Shown here: piece by piece, positions 17,736 through 28,676 of the stretch | How positions within the stretch are numbered: the first letter of the stretch is position 1 | Layout of the letters: each line of letters starts with the position of its first letter | NCBI GenBank assembly: GCA_019635285.1 | Contig: JAHBZS010000002.1 | Coordinates: 1 to 64,000 of the forward strand | Origin: Rubrivivax sp. | GTDB lineage: Bacteria; Pseudomonadota; Gammaproteobacteria; Burkholderiales; Burkholderiaceae_C | Reading direction: 5' to 3' | Length of the DNA stretch: 64,000 nucleotides | Position numbers and translations under genes: made by a program | The notes under the pieces: model-generated | Database searches by the model: none | Told to the model about the DNA's origin: nothing | The model's input: only the letters and a program-made list of their open reading frames with translations

Positions 17736-19168
17736 ACACGCTGACGACTCTGCGGCCCTTGCCGCTCGACCTGCGCGCCGACGCGGCGCCTGCGCGCTTT
17801 ACGCTGCCGCAGGTCAGCGCCGCGCAGCGCCCGCTGGCGCGCGCCTGGCTGGTGCTCGGGCTGGCCGCGTTGATCGGTTCGGGGCTGTTCTCGGTGCTGC
17901 TGGTGCTGGCGCGCACGCCGGGCATCAACGCCTGGCTGCCCGCCGGCGACTTCTTCCGCGTCGCGCTGGTCGTGCACGTCGACCTGTCCGTGCTGGTCTG
18001 GTTCGTGGCCATCGCCGGCCTGCTGTGGAGCCTGAACCTGCGGGCGGCGCCGTCGCGCGCCGCGCGTGCCTGCGGCTGGCTGGCGTTGGTGCTGGCCGCG
18101 GGCGGTGCGCTGAGCATGGCGCTCGCCGCCTTCGTCGACCCCGGCGAAGCGATCATGGCCAACTACGTGCCGATGCTCGACAGCGCCACCTTTCGCGCCG
18201 CGGTCGTCGAGTTCGCCATCGGCGCGCTGCTGCTGGTCGGCCTGAGCCTGCGGCGGCCGGCGCCGGTGGGCGCTGCGCTCGACGGTGCCGGCGCGCTGCG
18301 CTTCGGCCTGCATGCCAGCGTGGTCGCGGGGGCGGTGGCGCTGCTGGCCTTCGCCTGGTCGCTGGCCGTGGTGCCGCGTGCGTTGCCGGCCAAGGGCTAC
18401 TACGAGATCCTCTTCTGGGGCGGTGGCCATGCGCTGCAGTTCACCTGGACGCTGCTGATGCTGGTCGGCTGGCTGGCGCTGGCGCAGGCCTGCGGCGGGC
18501 GCATCCCGCTCAGCCCGCGCATCGTGCTGCTGCTGTTCGCGCTGGCACTGGCCGGGGTGTTCGGCACGCCGCTGACCTACCTGATGCACGAAGTCGGCAC
18601 CGTCGAGCACCGCGACATGCACACCTGGGGCATGCGCTTCGGCGGCGGTCTGGCGATCCTGCCGCTGGCGCTGGCCGTGCTCATCGCCGTGGTGCCGCTG
18701 CGCGGGCTGCAGCCCACGCAACGGCCGCTGCGCGCCGCGCTGCTGGCGTCGATGCTGCTGTTCGTGGCCGGCGGGCTGATCGGGCTGACGATCCAGGGCA
18801 GCAACGTGAAGATCCCGGCGCACTACCACGGCTGCATCGTCGGTGTGACGCTGGCGCTGATGGGCGTGGTCTTCCACCTGCTGCCGCGCCTGGGCTGGCA
18901 GGCGCCCGCGGGCCGGCTGGCGGTGGCGCAGCCGTGGCTGTACGGCGTCGGCCAGCTGCTGCACATCGTCGGCCTGGTCTGGTCGGGCGGCTACGGCGTG
19001 CAGCGCAAGGTGGCGGGCAGCGAGCAGGTGTTGCGCAGCGCCGCAGAAGTGTGGGGCATGGGCCTGATGGGCATGGGCGGGCTGCTGGCCATCGTCGGCG
19101 GGCTGCTCTTCGTCGTCGTCGTGCTGCGCGCGATGCGCGGCGCGGCGGCCGGGGCGGCCGCGCGCTGA
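17732..19168 (+). CDS. divergent heme-copper subunit I with GGGH motif (gNOR-like candidate)
   Basis: A 478-residue polytopic protein. Histidines in the expected helices are H82 (VVHVDLSVLVWF, low-spin heme), H233 (FWGGGHALQF, CuB-side helix VI) and H364/H366 (IPAHYHGCIVG, helix X). The residue at H233+4 is Phe, not Tyr, and the usual His-His pair of helix VII is not seen; only MHEVGTVEHRDMHTWG lies there. Similar WGGGH proteins occur with nir genes in other denitrifiers and have been proposed as alternative NO reductases. It overlaps the preceding gene by 4 bp and lies 7 bp before the second cytochrome b fusion. Confidence 0.75.
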   Translation: MNTLTTLRPLPLDLRADAAPARFTLPQVSAAQRPLARAWLVLGLAALIGSGLFSVLLVLARTPGINAWLPAGDFFRVALVVHVDLSVLVWFVAIAGLLWSLNLRAAPSRAARACGWLALVLAAGGALSMALAAFVDPGEAIMANYVPMLDSATFRAAVVEFAIGALLLVGLSLRRPAPVGAALDGAGALRFGLHASVVAGAVALLAFAWSLAVVPRALPAKGYYEILFWGGGHALQFTWTLLMLVGWLALAQACGGRIPLSPRIVLLLFALALAGVFGTPLTYLMHEVGTVEHRDMHTWGMRFGGGLAILPLALAVLIAVVPLRGLQPTQRPLRAALLASMLLFVAGGLIGLTIQGSNVKIPAHYHGCIVGVTLALMGVVFHLLPRLGWQAPAGRLAVAQPWLYGVGQLLHIVGLVWSGGYGVQRKVAGSEQVLRSAAEVWGMGLMGMGGLLAIVGGLLFVVVVLRAMRGAAAGAAAR

Positions 19169-19175
19169 GCCGACC

Positions 19176-21131
19176 ATGGTGAGCCTGCTGCAACGCGCGC
19201 TGCGCGCCGGCTTCATGCGCGCCGAGGCGCTGTTCAACCGCGCTTTCGGCGACCGCCTGAACCCGCTGTACCACCTGGGCGCGATCAGCTTCTTCCTGTT
19301 CTGGGTGGTCGGCGCCACCGGGCTGGTGCTGTACGCGTTCTTCGACACCAGCGTCAGCGGCGCGTACCGCTCGGTGGAGGCCATCACGCACGGCGTCTTC
19401 GGCCTCGGCGGCGTCATCCGCACGGTGCACCGGCATGCCTCCGACGCGATGCTGCTGACGATGCTGATCCACCTGCTGCGCTACTTCGCCTTCGACCGGC
19501 TGCGCGGCTTCCGCTGGTTCTCGTGGGTCACCGGCGTGCTGCTGCTGTGGCTGGTGTACATCGCCGGCGCCAACGGCTTCATGCTGCCGTGGGACCGGCT
19601 GGCACAGTTCGTCACGCAGGCCAGCTTCGAATGGCTGGACTGGCTGCCCGGCTTCGGCGGCACGCTGATCCGCAACTTCATCCTGCCCGAGCACGTCAGC
19701 GACCGGCTGTTCTCGCTGCTGGTGTTCATCCACATCGGCGTGCCGCTGCTGACGCTGCTGCTGATGTGGGTGCACGTGCAGCGCGTGCCCAAGGCCACGA
19801 CCAACCCGCCGCGGCCGATCATGCTGGCGCTGCTGCTGATGTTGCTGCTGCTGGCGCTGGTCGCGCCCGTCGTCAGCCAAGCGCCAGCCGACCTGCGCAC
19901 CGTGCCTCAGGTGCTGCGGCTGGACTGGTTCATCCTGACGATCTTCCCGCTGCTGTATGTCTGGCCGCATGCGCTGACCTGGGGCCTGGTGATCGGCGCG
20001 ACCGCGCTGCTGTTCCTGATGCCGTGGCTGCCGCCGCGGCGCGGCGGCCGCGCGCCGATCCAGCTGACCATGCACCCCGGCCCGGTGCGCCTGGCCGCAC
20101 GTCCCGGCGAGACGCTGCTGGAAGCCGGGCTGCGCGCCGGTGTCGCGCTGCCTTATGACTGCCGCGCCGGCGGCTGCGGCGTGTGCGTCTGCACCGTGCT
20201 GCACGGCCGCGTCGACCAAGGTGCGTACCAGCCCGCGGCGCTGACCGAGGCGATGCGCGCGCGCGGCCAGGCGCTGATGTGCTGCGCGGTCGCGCTCGAC
20301 GACGTCGATCTCGAGGTCGAGGGCGTCGGTGCGTTGTCGCTCGGTGCCGCAGCGGCGCCGCTGCGCCGCTGGCACGCGCGCGTGCAGGCCATGCAGCGCC
20401 TCTCGCCGGACCTGATGCGCGTGCATCTGGCGCTGCCGGCGGGGGAGCACATCGCCTTCGTTGCCGGCCAGTACATCAACATCCTGCTCGACGACGGCGC
20501 CAAGCGCGCGTTCTCCTTTGCCAACGCGCCGCCCGACCCGCAGGCCGCGCCGTCCACCGCCGGCGACGTGATCGAACTGCATGTGCGGCTGATCCCCGGC
20601 GGGCGCTTCACGACGCAGGTGTTCGAGACGATGAAGGTGGGCGATGCCATCGAATTCGAAGGTCCGCTAGGCCGCTTCACCTTGCAGGACAGCCAGCGGC
20701 CGATCCTCTTCGTCGCCGGTGCCACCGGCTTCGCACCGGTGAAGAGCATCCTCGAGGACGCGTTCCGCCGCGGCGTGCAGCGCCCGATGACGCTGTACTG
20801 GGGCGTGCGCACCGCCGCCGACCTGTACCTGCTCGACGAGGTCGAGCGCTGGCAGCGCGAGCACGCCAACTTCCGCTTCGTGCCGGTGCTGTCGGCGGCC
20901 GACGCCGACACCGCCTGGGCCGGCCGCCGCGGCCTGGTGCACGAAGCGATGCTCGCCGACCACCCGGACCTGCGCGGCCACGAGGTCTACGCCTGCGGCT
21001 CGGTGCGCATGGTCGAGGCGGCGGTGCCGGACTTCATCGCGCACGGGCTGGAGGAGCAGTTCTGCTTCTCCGATGCGTTCGTGCCGACGCCCAAACCGCC
21101 GGCGCCGGGCGGTCCTCAGCGGCCCGCATGA
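19176..21131 (+). CDS. cytochrome b / [2Fe-2S] ferredoxin / FAD-NAD(P)H reductase fusion
   Basis: A 651-residue three-part protein. Residues 1-285 are a cytochrome b domain clearly homologous to that of the 15671 gene, with His pairs H85/H99 and H186/H200. Residues 295-385 are a plant-type ferredoxin (C329, C334, C337, C369). Residues 395-630 are a ferredoxin-NADP reductase-type module with the FAD motif RAFSFAN and the NAD(P)-binding VAGATGFAPVKSIL and YACGSVRM. It could pass electrons from NAD(P)H through FAD and Fe-S to b hemes and on to the quinone pool or directly to the NOR-like subunit. It ends the operon. Confidence 0.87.
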   Translation: MVSLLQRALRAGFMRAEALFNRAFGDRLNPLYHLGAISFFLFWVVGATGLVLYAFFDTSVSGAYRSVEAITHGVFGLGGVIRTVHRHASDAMLLTMLIHLLRYFAFDRLRGFRWFSWVTGVLLLWLVYIAGANGFMLPWDRLAQFVTQASFEWLDWLPGFGGTLIRNFILPEHVSDRLFSLLVFIHIGVPLLTLLLMWVHVQRVPKATTNPPRPIMLALLLMLLLLALVAPVVSQAPADLRTVPQVLRLDWFILTIFPLLYVWPHALTWGLVIGATALLFLMPWLPPRRGGRAPIQLTMHPGPVRLAARPGETLLEAGLRAGVALPYDCRAGGCGVCVCTVLHGRVDQGAYQPAALTEAMRARGQALMCCAVALDDVDLEVEGVGALSLGAAAAPLRRWHARVQAMQRLSPDLMRVHLALPAGEHIAFVAGQYINILLDDGAKRAFSFANAPPDPQAAPSTAGDVIELHVRLIPGGRFTTQVFETMKVGDAIEFEGPLGRFTLQDSQRPILFVAGATGFAPVKSILEDAFRRGVQRPMTLYWGVRTAADLYLLDEVERWQREHANFRFVPVLSAADADTAWAGRRGLVHEAMLADHPDLRGHEVYACGSVRMVEAAVPDFIAHGLEEQFCFSDAFVPTPKPPAPGGPQRPA

Positions 21132-21186
21132 CCGGCGTCGGTGATCGACGGTCGGCTGCGGCCTGAACGCCGCCGCCGGGCGGTCT

Positions 21187-22431
21187 TCAGGGCTCGGACC
21201 GCCGCCCGGGCAGCTGCGTCAACCAGGGCTCGGGATTCGCGGCCATGCGCAGCCCGAGGTCGTAGAGCAGCTGCATCTGCGCCGGGTCGAAGACCTCGTC
21301 GCCGATCATGTTCACGTCCTCCGGGATGGTGATCCAGCGGAAGGCGCCGCCTTCTTGTTGCGTGTAGCTCTGGATGCGGAACAGGTCGGCGATGGCCACC
21401 ACGCGCCCGGTGGCGTCGATGACCCGCCCGGCGATGGCCGACAGCGAGCGCGCCACGGGGTCGGGCTGGGGAATGAGCTGGCCGTTGTGGATGACGTAGA
21501 TGTCCTCCTTGCCGCTGCCGCCCTGGCCACCGCGTTCGCGGATCACCGAGCCGCGGATCACCCCGCCGTTGAGGAACACGCGCGCGCCGACGCCGCCGTC
21601 GACGTGCATCTCGTCATAGCGCGGCCCGCCGGGCGCCAGCTCGACGTCGAAGAACACCGGCGGGAAGGCCACCGGAATCGACGCCGACGCCAGCATCACC
21701 TTGCGGAACAGCTCCAGCGCCTCGGGCCGCCCACTGTTGGCGATGAGGCCCATGTTCCACACCACGAAGCGCGGCGCGTCCAGGTTGGCGGTGCCGATGT
21801 ACAGCCGCCGCCCGCGCTGGTGCGCGTCGGCGACGCGGCGCAGCAGCTCGGCATCGACGTGGCGGGCGATCATCGCCTGCAGCGGCCGCGTGTCGGCCAG
21901 CGCCTCGCCGGCGAGCACCTGCCACAGCAGGCCGACCGTGGAACCCAGCAGGAAGATGTCGCGCGAACGCGTGGTGGTGTAGAAGTCCTTCAGCGCGGCG
22001 TCGTATTCCGGCCCGATGAAGGCGAAGGGCGCCATCAGCGCGCCGGTGGACACGCCGGTGACGATCTTGAAGGTCGGCCGCGTGCCGGTGCGGCTCCAGC
22101 CGCTCAGGAAGCCGGCACCGAAGGCGCCGTTGGCGCCGCCGCCGGACAGCGCCAGGTGGGCGTAGTGCACCGAGCCGTCCGCCGCGCGCGGGAAGTCCCG
22201 CGCAGACTCTTGCGCGAAGGACCGCGCCAGGTCCTTCTCCAGCGTTGCACTCGGCTGGCCGGACCAGGCGCGTATGTCGGGGAAGTGCGGGATGCTGCCG
22301 CTGAGCGCATCCTGTGCCGGCGCCGGGTGGCGCGGCAGCGAGCCGCAGGCGCCCAACCCCAGCGCCAGCAGGGCGGCCGCCGCGCGGCAGGCCGCGCGCC
22401 ACCGTCCGCCGCGCTGCATGGTCATGCGCAT
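21187..22431 (-). CDS. patatin-like phospholipase, lipoprotein
   Basis: A 414-residue protein with a lipoprotein signal (LALGLGAC, lipidated Cys about 29). The patatin catalytic features are complete: glycine-rich oxyanion loop [11 protein letters not shown], nucleophile S128 in GVSTG, and D278 in DGG, so it should be an active Ser-Asp lipid acyl hydrolase of the envelope. It lies 28 bp downstream of isocitrate dehydrogenase on the same strand. Three in-frame ATGs are clustered at the start (22431, 22425, 22419); any could be used. Confidence 0.88.
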   Translation of the reverse strand: MRMTMQRGGRWRAACRAAAALLALGLGACGSLPRHPAPAQDALSGSIPHFPDIRAWSGQPSATLEKDLARSFAQESARDFPRAADGSVHYAHLALSGGGANGAFGAGFLSGWSRTGTRPTFKIVTGVSTGALMAPFAFIGPEYDAALKDFYTTTRSRDIFLLGSTVGLLWQVLAGEALADTRPLQAMIARHVDAELLRRVADAHQRGRRLYIGTANLDAPRFVVWNMGLIANSGRPEALELFRKVMLASASIPVAFPPVFFDVELAPGGPRYDEMHVDGGVGARVFLNGGVIRGSVIRERGGQGGSGKEDIYVIHNGQLIPQPDPVARSLSAIAGRVIDATGRVVAIADLFRIQSYTQQEGGAFRWITIPEDVNMIGDEVFDPAQMQLLYDLGLRMAANPEPWLTQLPGRRSEP

Positions 22432-22459
22432 GCGCGCGGCCGGAGCGAAGGGCTGCGCT

Positions 22460-24682
<2,223 letters not shown>

Positions 24683-24931
24683 GCAATGTCTCCGTCGGCT
24701 TGTGGCCGCAAACCAGTCGATGGGGTGGGGCGCCGGCCGGGGTGGGCCCGGCGCTGCCACGCCATTGTGCAGCAGCGCAGGCCCTCTTCCTGGCCGCGGC
24801 CGGCGCGCCCGGCGGCAGGGGCGACGAGCCCTGGGGCGGGCCCTCAAGACGGCCTGCCTTCCTACACCACCGCGCCCCCCGGGCGTGCAGCATGGCCCTG
24901 CGAGGCGAAGCGTGCGCCGCGGGGGATTGCC

Positions 24932-25267
24932 ATGCAGACGAGGTTCCAGGCCGTGGTGGCCTTGTTCGCTGCCTTGCCTTTGGTGGGGGCCGCGCAGGGC
25001 GTCGCCGCACAAGCCAGACCGGCGGAACGCGGCCAGGTTCAGCCGCCGCGGGCCCTGCAGGCCGAGCCGCTGGTGGCGCCGCGGATCAAGCTGCCGCTGG
25101 CCAAGCCGGCGCCGCTGACGGTGGACCCGCCGGCGCTGCAGGGTGGCAAGCCCGCCGCACCGGGCGGCTACGACGACCCCGCCCGGCGCTGCGAGGCGCT
25201 GGCCGACAGTCAGCAGCGCGCGCGCTGCCAGGACAAGGTGGTGCGCGAGACGCCGGTGCGCAACTAG
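24932..25267 (+). CDS. small exported protein of unknown function
   Basis: A 111-residue protein with a Sec signal peptide ([20 protein letters not shown]) and a proline-rich mature part ending [20 protein letters not shown], with two cysteines. Similar short periplasmic proteins ending in a Cys-x9-Cys segment are common in Burkholderiales, but I know of no function. A GGGGGA lies upstream of the ATG. Its stop codon shares the CTAG tetranucleotide with the stop of the convergent Rieske oxygenase gene. Confidence 0.72.
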   Translation: MQTRFQAVVALFAALPLVGAAQGVAAQARPAERGQVQPPRALQAEPLVAPRIKLPLAKPAPLTVDPPALQGGKPAAPGGYDDPARRCEALADSQQRARCQDKVVRETPVRN

Positions 25268-26367
25268 GCGACGGCTTTCAGCGCGGAACGTTCAGCGTCG
25301 ATCCTGTGCGCCAGCGTGCGGCGGAAGTGCACCAGCGCGGCGTCGGCGACGATCGCGTGCATGGGGAACGATGGGTCCGCTTCCAGGGTCTTCTGCTGCG
25401 CTTCGATGATCGCCTTGTCCTCGTTGAAGCCTTCGACCATCGAGTGATACAGCGACAGCGAGACGTTCGGGTCGTCCAGCGCGTAGTCGTGCAGGTAGTC
25501 CCAGAAGAAGTGCGTGCTGGTCGCGGACTCGGGCGTGAAGAACTGGCAGTTGCGGTACTGCTTGGCGCCTGCGGCCTTGTCGGGCGCGGTCTTGTCGGCG
25601 CCGCCGCTGCCGGCGGGCACGAACATCGTTTCCATGAAGAAGATGCCCGGCACGTACATGCGCGCGATGTTGCGCCGGTCGACCATCGCGTCGTCGCGCA
25701 CCACCTTCCGGTGGAACGGCGGCGGCGCCGCGTTCAGGTGCCAGCGCTCGACGCGAAAGCCGTCGTCCAGGCGCTCGATGGCCGTGGGCTTGGACTTGAA
25801 CGCGTATTCCTCCGAGCCGCCGAGCGTCTTGGTGTGCACGAAAGCCAGATGCGCGAAGTCGGCCAGGTTGTCGACGATGAGCAGGTAGTTGGCGTCGTAG
25901 TGCAGGTAGCCGGGGTGGCCGCGCCAGCCCGGGTCGCGCAGGTAGGGAAAGTCCAGGATGCCGGCCGCGTCGGCCTTGGCGGGGTCGCCCATCCAGATCC
26001 AGATCAGCCGGTCGCGCTCGACCGTCGGATAGCCGCGCACGCCCAGCCGCGGCGGGATGTTGTCCTGCCCCGGAATCTGCACGCACTTGCCGGTGGCGTC
26101 GAACTTCAGCCCGTGGTACATGCAGCGCACGCAGTCGCCTTCGACGCGGCCATGCGACAGGCGCGCGCCACGGTGGCAGCAGCGATCGTCCAGCGCCACC
26201 GCGCGGCCCGATTCGCCGCGGTACAGCACGACGGGTTTGCCGAGGATCGTGCGTGCCACCATGCGGCCGTCGATCAGTTCGTGGTCCCAGCCCGCCACGT
26301 ACCAGCAGTCCATGAGGAAGGGCTCGTGAGCCGATGCCTGGTGGACGGCGTCCTTCGGCAATGCCAT
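25264..26367 (-). CDS. Rieske non-heme iron oxygenase (VanA-like)
   Basis: A 367-residue oxygenase large subunit. The Rieske [2Fe-2S] ligands are C63/H65 and C82/H85 (CCHRG, CMYHG). The mononuclear iron motif is D170-F-A-H173-x4-H178 (DFAHLAFVH). This layout matches the vanillate demethylase/phenoxybenzoate-type group, which needs a separate reductase. No typical VanB reductase is next door; the adjacent NDH-2-like flavoprotein on the same strand is a possible partner. AAGGAGA precedes the ATG. The substrate cannot be told. Confidence 0.9.
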   Translation of the reverse strand: MALPKDAVHQASAHEPFLMDCWYVAGWDHELIDGRMVARTILGKPVVLYRGESGRAVALDDRCCHRGARLSHGRVEGDCVRCMYHGLKFDATGKCVQIPGQDNIPPRLGVRGYPTVERDRLIWIWMGDPAKADAAGILDFPYLRDPGWRGHPGYLHYDANYLLIVDNLADFAHLAFVHTKTLGGSEEYAFKSKPTAIERLDDGFRVERWHLNAAPPPFHRKVVRDDAMVDRRNIARMYVPGIFFMETMFVPAGSGGADKTAPDKAAGAKQYRNCQFFTPESATSTHFFWDYLHDYALDDPNVSLSLYHSMVEGFNEDKAIIEAQQKTLEADPSFPMHAIVADAALVHFRRTLAHRIDAERSALKAVA

Positions 26368-26697
26368 GGTGGTCTCCTTGGAGGGTGTTCGTGGCTGCAT
26401 AGGGTACGCCACCGGCGAAACCCGCGCCGCCCGGGAGGGCAGGGCGCATGCAGCGGGCGGCCGCGGCCGGCGCGACGCGGCGCCGGCCTGGGCCCGGCGT
26501 GTTCGCGACCCTCACGATGGCCGCAGAGGTTGCAAGGCCGCCTGCGCGGGGCCTTGCGCGGCCCCGAACCATGGCGCGCCGTCAGCCAGGCGTCGGTCGA
26601 TTCGAAGGTCGCGGACCCGTCGCGCGGGTGCGCAGGGCGGGGGTGGAGGCCGGGCGTTGGCCGCCAGCCTGCTCGCGCTGTTCCCGCCGCCTCGGCC
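26368..26697. other. intergenic region, no gene seen
   Basis: About 330 bp between two same-strand genes. It holds only the upstream region and ribosome-binding site of the Rieske oxygenase; open frames here are arginine-rich and show no family likeness. The base composition stays GC-rich. Confidence 0.6.
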
Positions 26698-27897
26698 TCA
26701 AGCCTTCTGAAGTTGTTTCAGCGCCTGCTGCGAGTTCAAGGCGACGGGCGGCGTGTCGGGCGGCTCGACGGCGGTCGTCAGGCCCACGCCTGCGACGGTG
26801 CGGCTGCAGACGTATTCCTTCCACCGCGCCGCGCGCGCGCCGGTCCAGACCTCGGCCAGCGGCCGGTCCATGACGTCGACGAACTGGATCAGGCCGTCCT
26901 GGCGCCCCAGGCTGATGCAGCGGAAGGTGAAGGCGAAATGAAAGGCGGCAGGTTTGGCGCCATCGAGCAGCGCCAGCGCACTCGCCGCCGCGGCTTCACC
27001 CATGGGCCGGCCCGCGGCGCAGCTCATGCGGCACACGCCCGAGGGCTCGGCGTTGACTTCGGCGATGTCGCCCGTGGCGATGATCTGCGGGTGCGACACC
27101 GACTGCAGCGTGGGGGTGCAGGCGATGCGGCCGCCCTTGCCCACGGCGATGCCCGCGCGCTGCGGCAGATCGCTCACGCTGAACCCGCCCGCCCAGATGC
27201 AGCGGTCGAACTCGATGACCTCGCCGCCGGCCAGCACGGCGCGCCCGGCCTGCAGCTTCTGCACCGGCGTGTTCTCCAGGAACTGGAGGTTCAGCCGCTG
27301 GAAGGTGCGGCGCAGGTAGTCGACCGCCGCCGCGCTGTAGCCGCCGGGCGCGTCGCTGGGTGCCAGCGTGGCCGCAGACACCAGGGTGACGCGCAATGAC
27401 GGAAAGGTCTCGGCAAACTCGGCCACCGACTCGAAGGACGTGAGCCCGCCGCCGATCACCAGCAGACGCCCGCCGCCGCGTGCCCAGCGCGCAAGTTCAG
27501 CCGCGTCCTCCACGCTATCGAGGCAGACCGCGTGTTCCGCAATGCCGGGGATCACCGCCTTGTTGGTGCGGCTGCCCAGCGCCAGGATCAGGTGGCGGTA
27601 GGCCCAATCGTGGCGGCTGCCGTCCGCCCCGGCGATGCGCAAGCGGGAGGCGCCGGTGTCGATCGACTCGACCCGGCCTTGCATGAAGCCGGCGCCGATG
27701 GCCTTGAGGTGCGGCTCGTACCGGAAGACCTTGCGTTCGTGCCCGGCGGCGGCCTCGTGCAGCCGGATGCGCTCGACGAACTCGTCCTTGCTGTCGACCA
27801 GCGCCACGCGTGCCGATGGCCGGTGGGCGGCGATCCGATCGACCGCAGTCATCCCGGAATAGCCGCCGCCCACGACGACGATGTCATATGTATCCAT
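26698..27897 (-). CDS. NDH-2-like FAD-dependent NAD(P)H oxidoreductase
   Basis: A 399-residue two-dinucleotide-fold flavoprotein. The N-terminal FAD motif is VVVGGGYSG, the NAD(P) motif LLVIGGGLTSFE lies near residue 150, and the second FAD motif is IIATGDIAEV near residue 290. It lacks the redox-active CxxC of disulfide reductases, so it fits the NDH-2/AIF-like group that passes electrons to quinones or other acceptors. A strong GGAAGGGGGG ribosome-binding site supports the start at 27897. It lies upstream of the Rieske oxygenase gene on the same strand. Confidence 0.85.
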   Translation of the reverse strand: MDTYDIVVVGGGYSGMTAVDRIAAHRPSARVALVDSKDEFVERIRLHEAAAGHERKVFRYEPHLKAIGAGFMQGRVESIDTGASRLRIAGADGSRHDWAYRHLILALGSRTNKAVIPGIAEHAVCLDSVEDAAELARWARGGGRLLVIGGGLTSFESVAEFAETFPSLRVTLVSAATLAPSDAPGGYSAAAVDYLRRTFQRLNLQFLENTPVQKLQAGRAVLAGGEVIEFDRCIWAGGFSVSDLPQRAGIAVGKGGRIACTPTLQSVSHPQIIATGDIAEVNAEPSGVCRMSCAAGRPMGEAAAASALALLDGAKPAAFHFAFTFRCISLGRQDGLIQFVDVMDRPLAEVWTGARAARWKEYVCSRTVAGVGLTTAVEPPDTPPVALNSQQALKQLQKA

Positions 27898-28136
27898 ATC
27901 GATCCCCCCTTCCGCGAAAGCATCCGCGACTGTGACCCGTCTGCGGATTCCAGGCAATCAAAATTGCGCGGCTCACTTGCGGCCGTGCGCGTGCCGTTCG
28001 CCGATCGCCGTTCGGCCAACGCAGGCCTGACCGGCCGGCGGTCGCGCAGCCAGCCTGTGCCCCCGTCCCCCGGCGGCCTGTGAAGCGCAGGGCGACCCGC
28101 GTCGAGGCCATGCCCGACGTGTGCGCGCCGGTGAAG

Positions 28137-28463
28137 CTACGGCGGGGCTGGGCCGCGCCGGCGCGCAGGGGCGACTTCGTGGGCGCCGTCGATTGGCGCC
28201 ACGATCGCCTTGCCCAGCGCCTTCAGGATGCCGTCGTGGTTGTCGCCTACCGTTCTCGGGTCGCGCTGATCGGGCAACTCGTGGGGCATCTCGGCGCCTG
28301 CGGGCGGAGGCGACGGCGTCTGATCCGGCTCGGGGTGAGCGGCGGCCAGGCTGCCCTGGGCACCCTGGACCGGCGCCACGATCGCCTTGCCGATCGAATC
28401 GAGCCAGCTGTCCGTGTGCGGGCGCTTGTCGCCGGATGGCGGATGGGGTGTGGTCGCGGTCAT
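28137..28463 (-). CDS. small hypothetical protein with duplicated GKAIVAP motif
   Basis: A 108-residue hydrophilic protein rich in Pro, Asp and His. Two copies of a short motif are present: SIGKAIVAPVQGA and ALGKAIVAPIDGA, about 50 residues apart, each preceded by an acidic His-Asp stretch. The repetition of amino-acid sequence argues that the frame is coding. No signal peptide or membrane helix is seen. I recognise no family and propose no function. Confidence 0.55.
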   Translation of the reverse strand: MTATTPHPPSGDKRPHTDSWLDSIGKAIVAPVQGAQGSLAAAHPEPDQTPSPPPAGAEMPHELPDQRDPRTVGDNHDGILKALGKAIVAPIDGAHEVAPARRRGPAPP

Positions 28464-28676
28464 GGTCCGCGTTTGATCCCGTGCCCCGTCGTCGGTTCCG
28501 GCGTTGGCGACAATCGACGCCCTGCCGCCCAGGCTCCTAGGGTGCAGCCGGCTTCGCAGCGGCGGTCCGCGTCGCCGCCCGTCGGCCACTTGCATGGCGG
28601 GATCGGCGCATCCAGGCGACGTCGGGCCGCCTGCCTGCCGTCCGCTGCCCTGGCATGCGCGGGCGTCGCCGTCTTC

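Noticed and set aside
21132-21186. GC-rich partial inverted repeats between the NOR-like operon and the patatin gene as a terminator
   Set aside because: The arms do not pair well and no T-tract follows on either strand.
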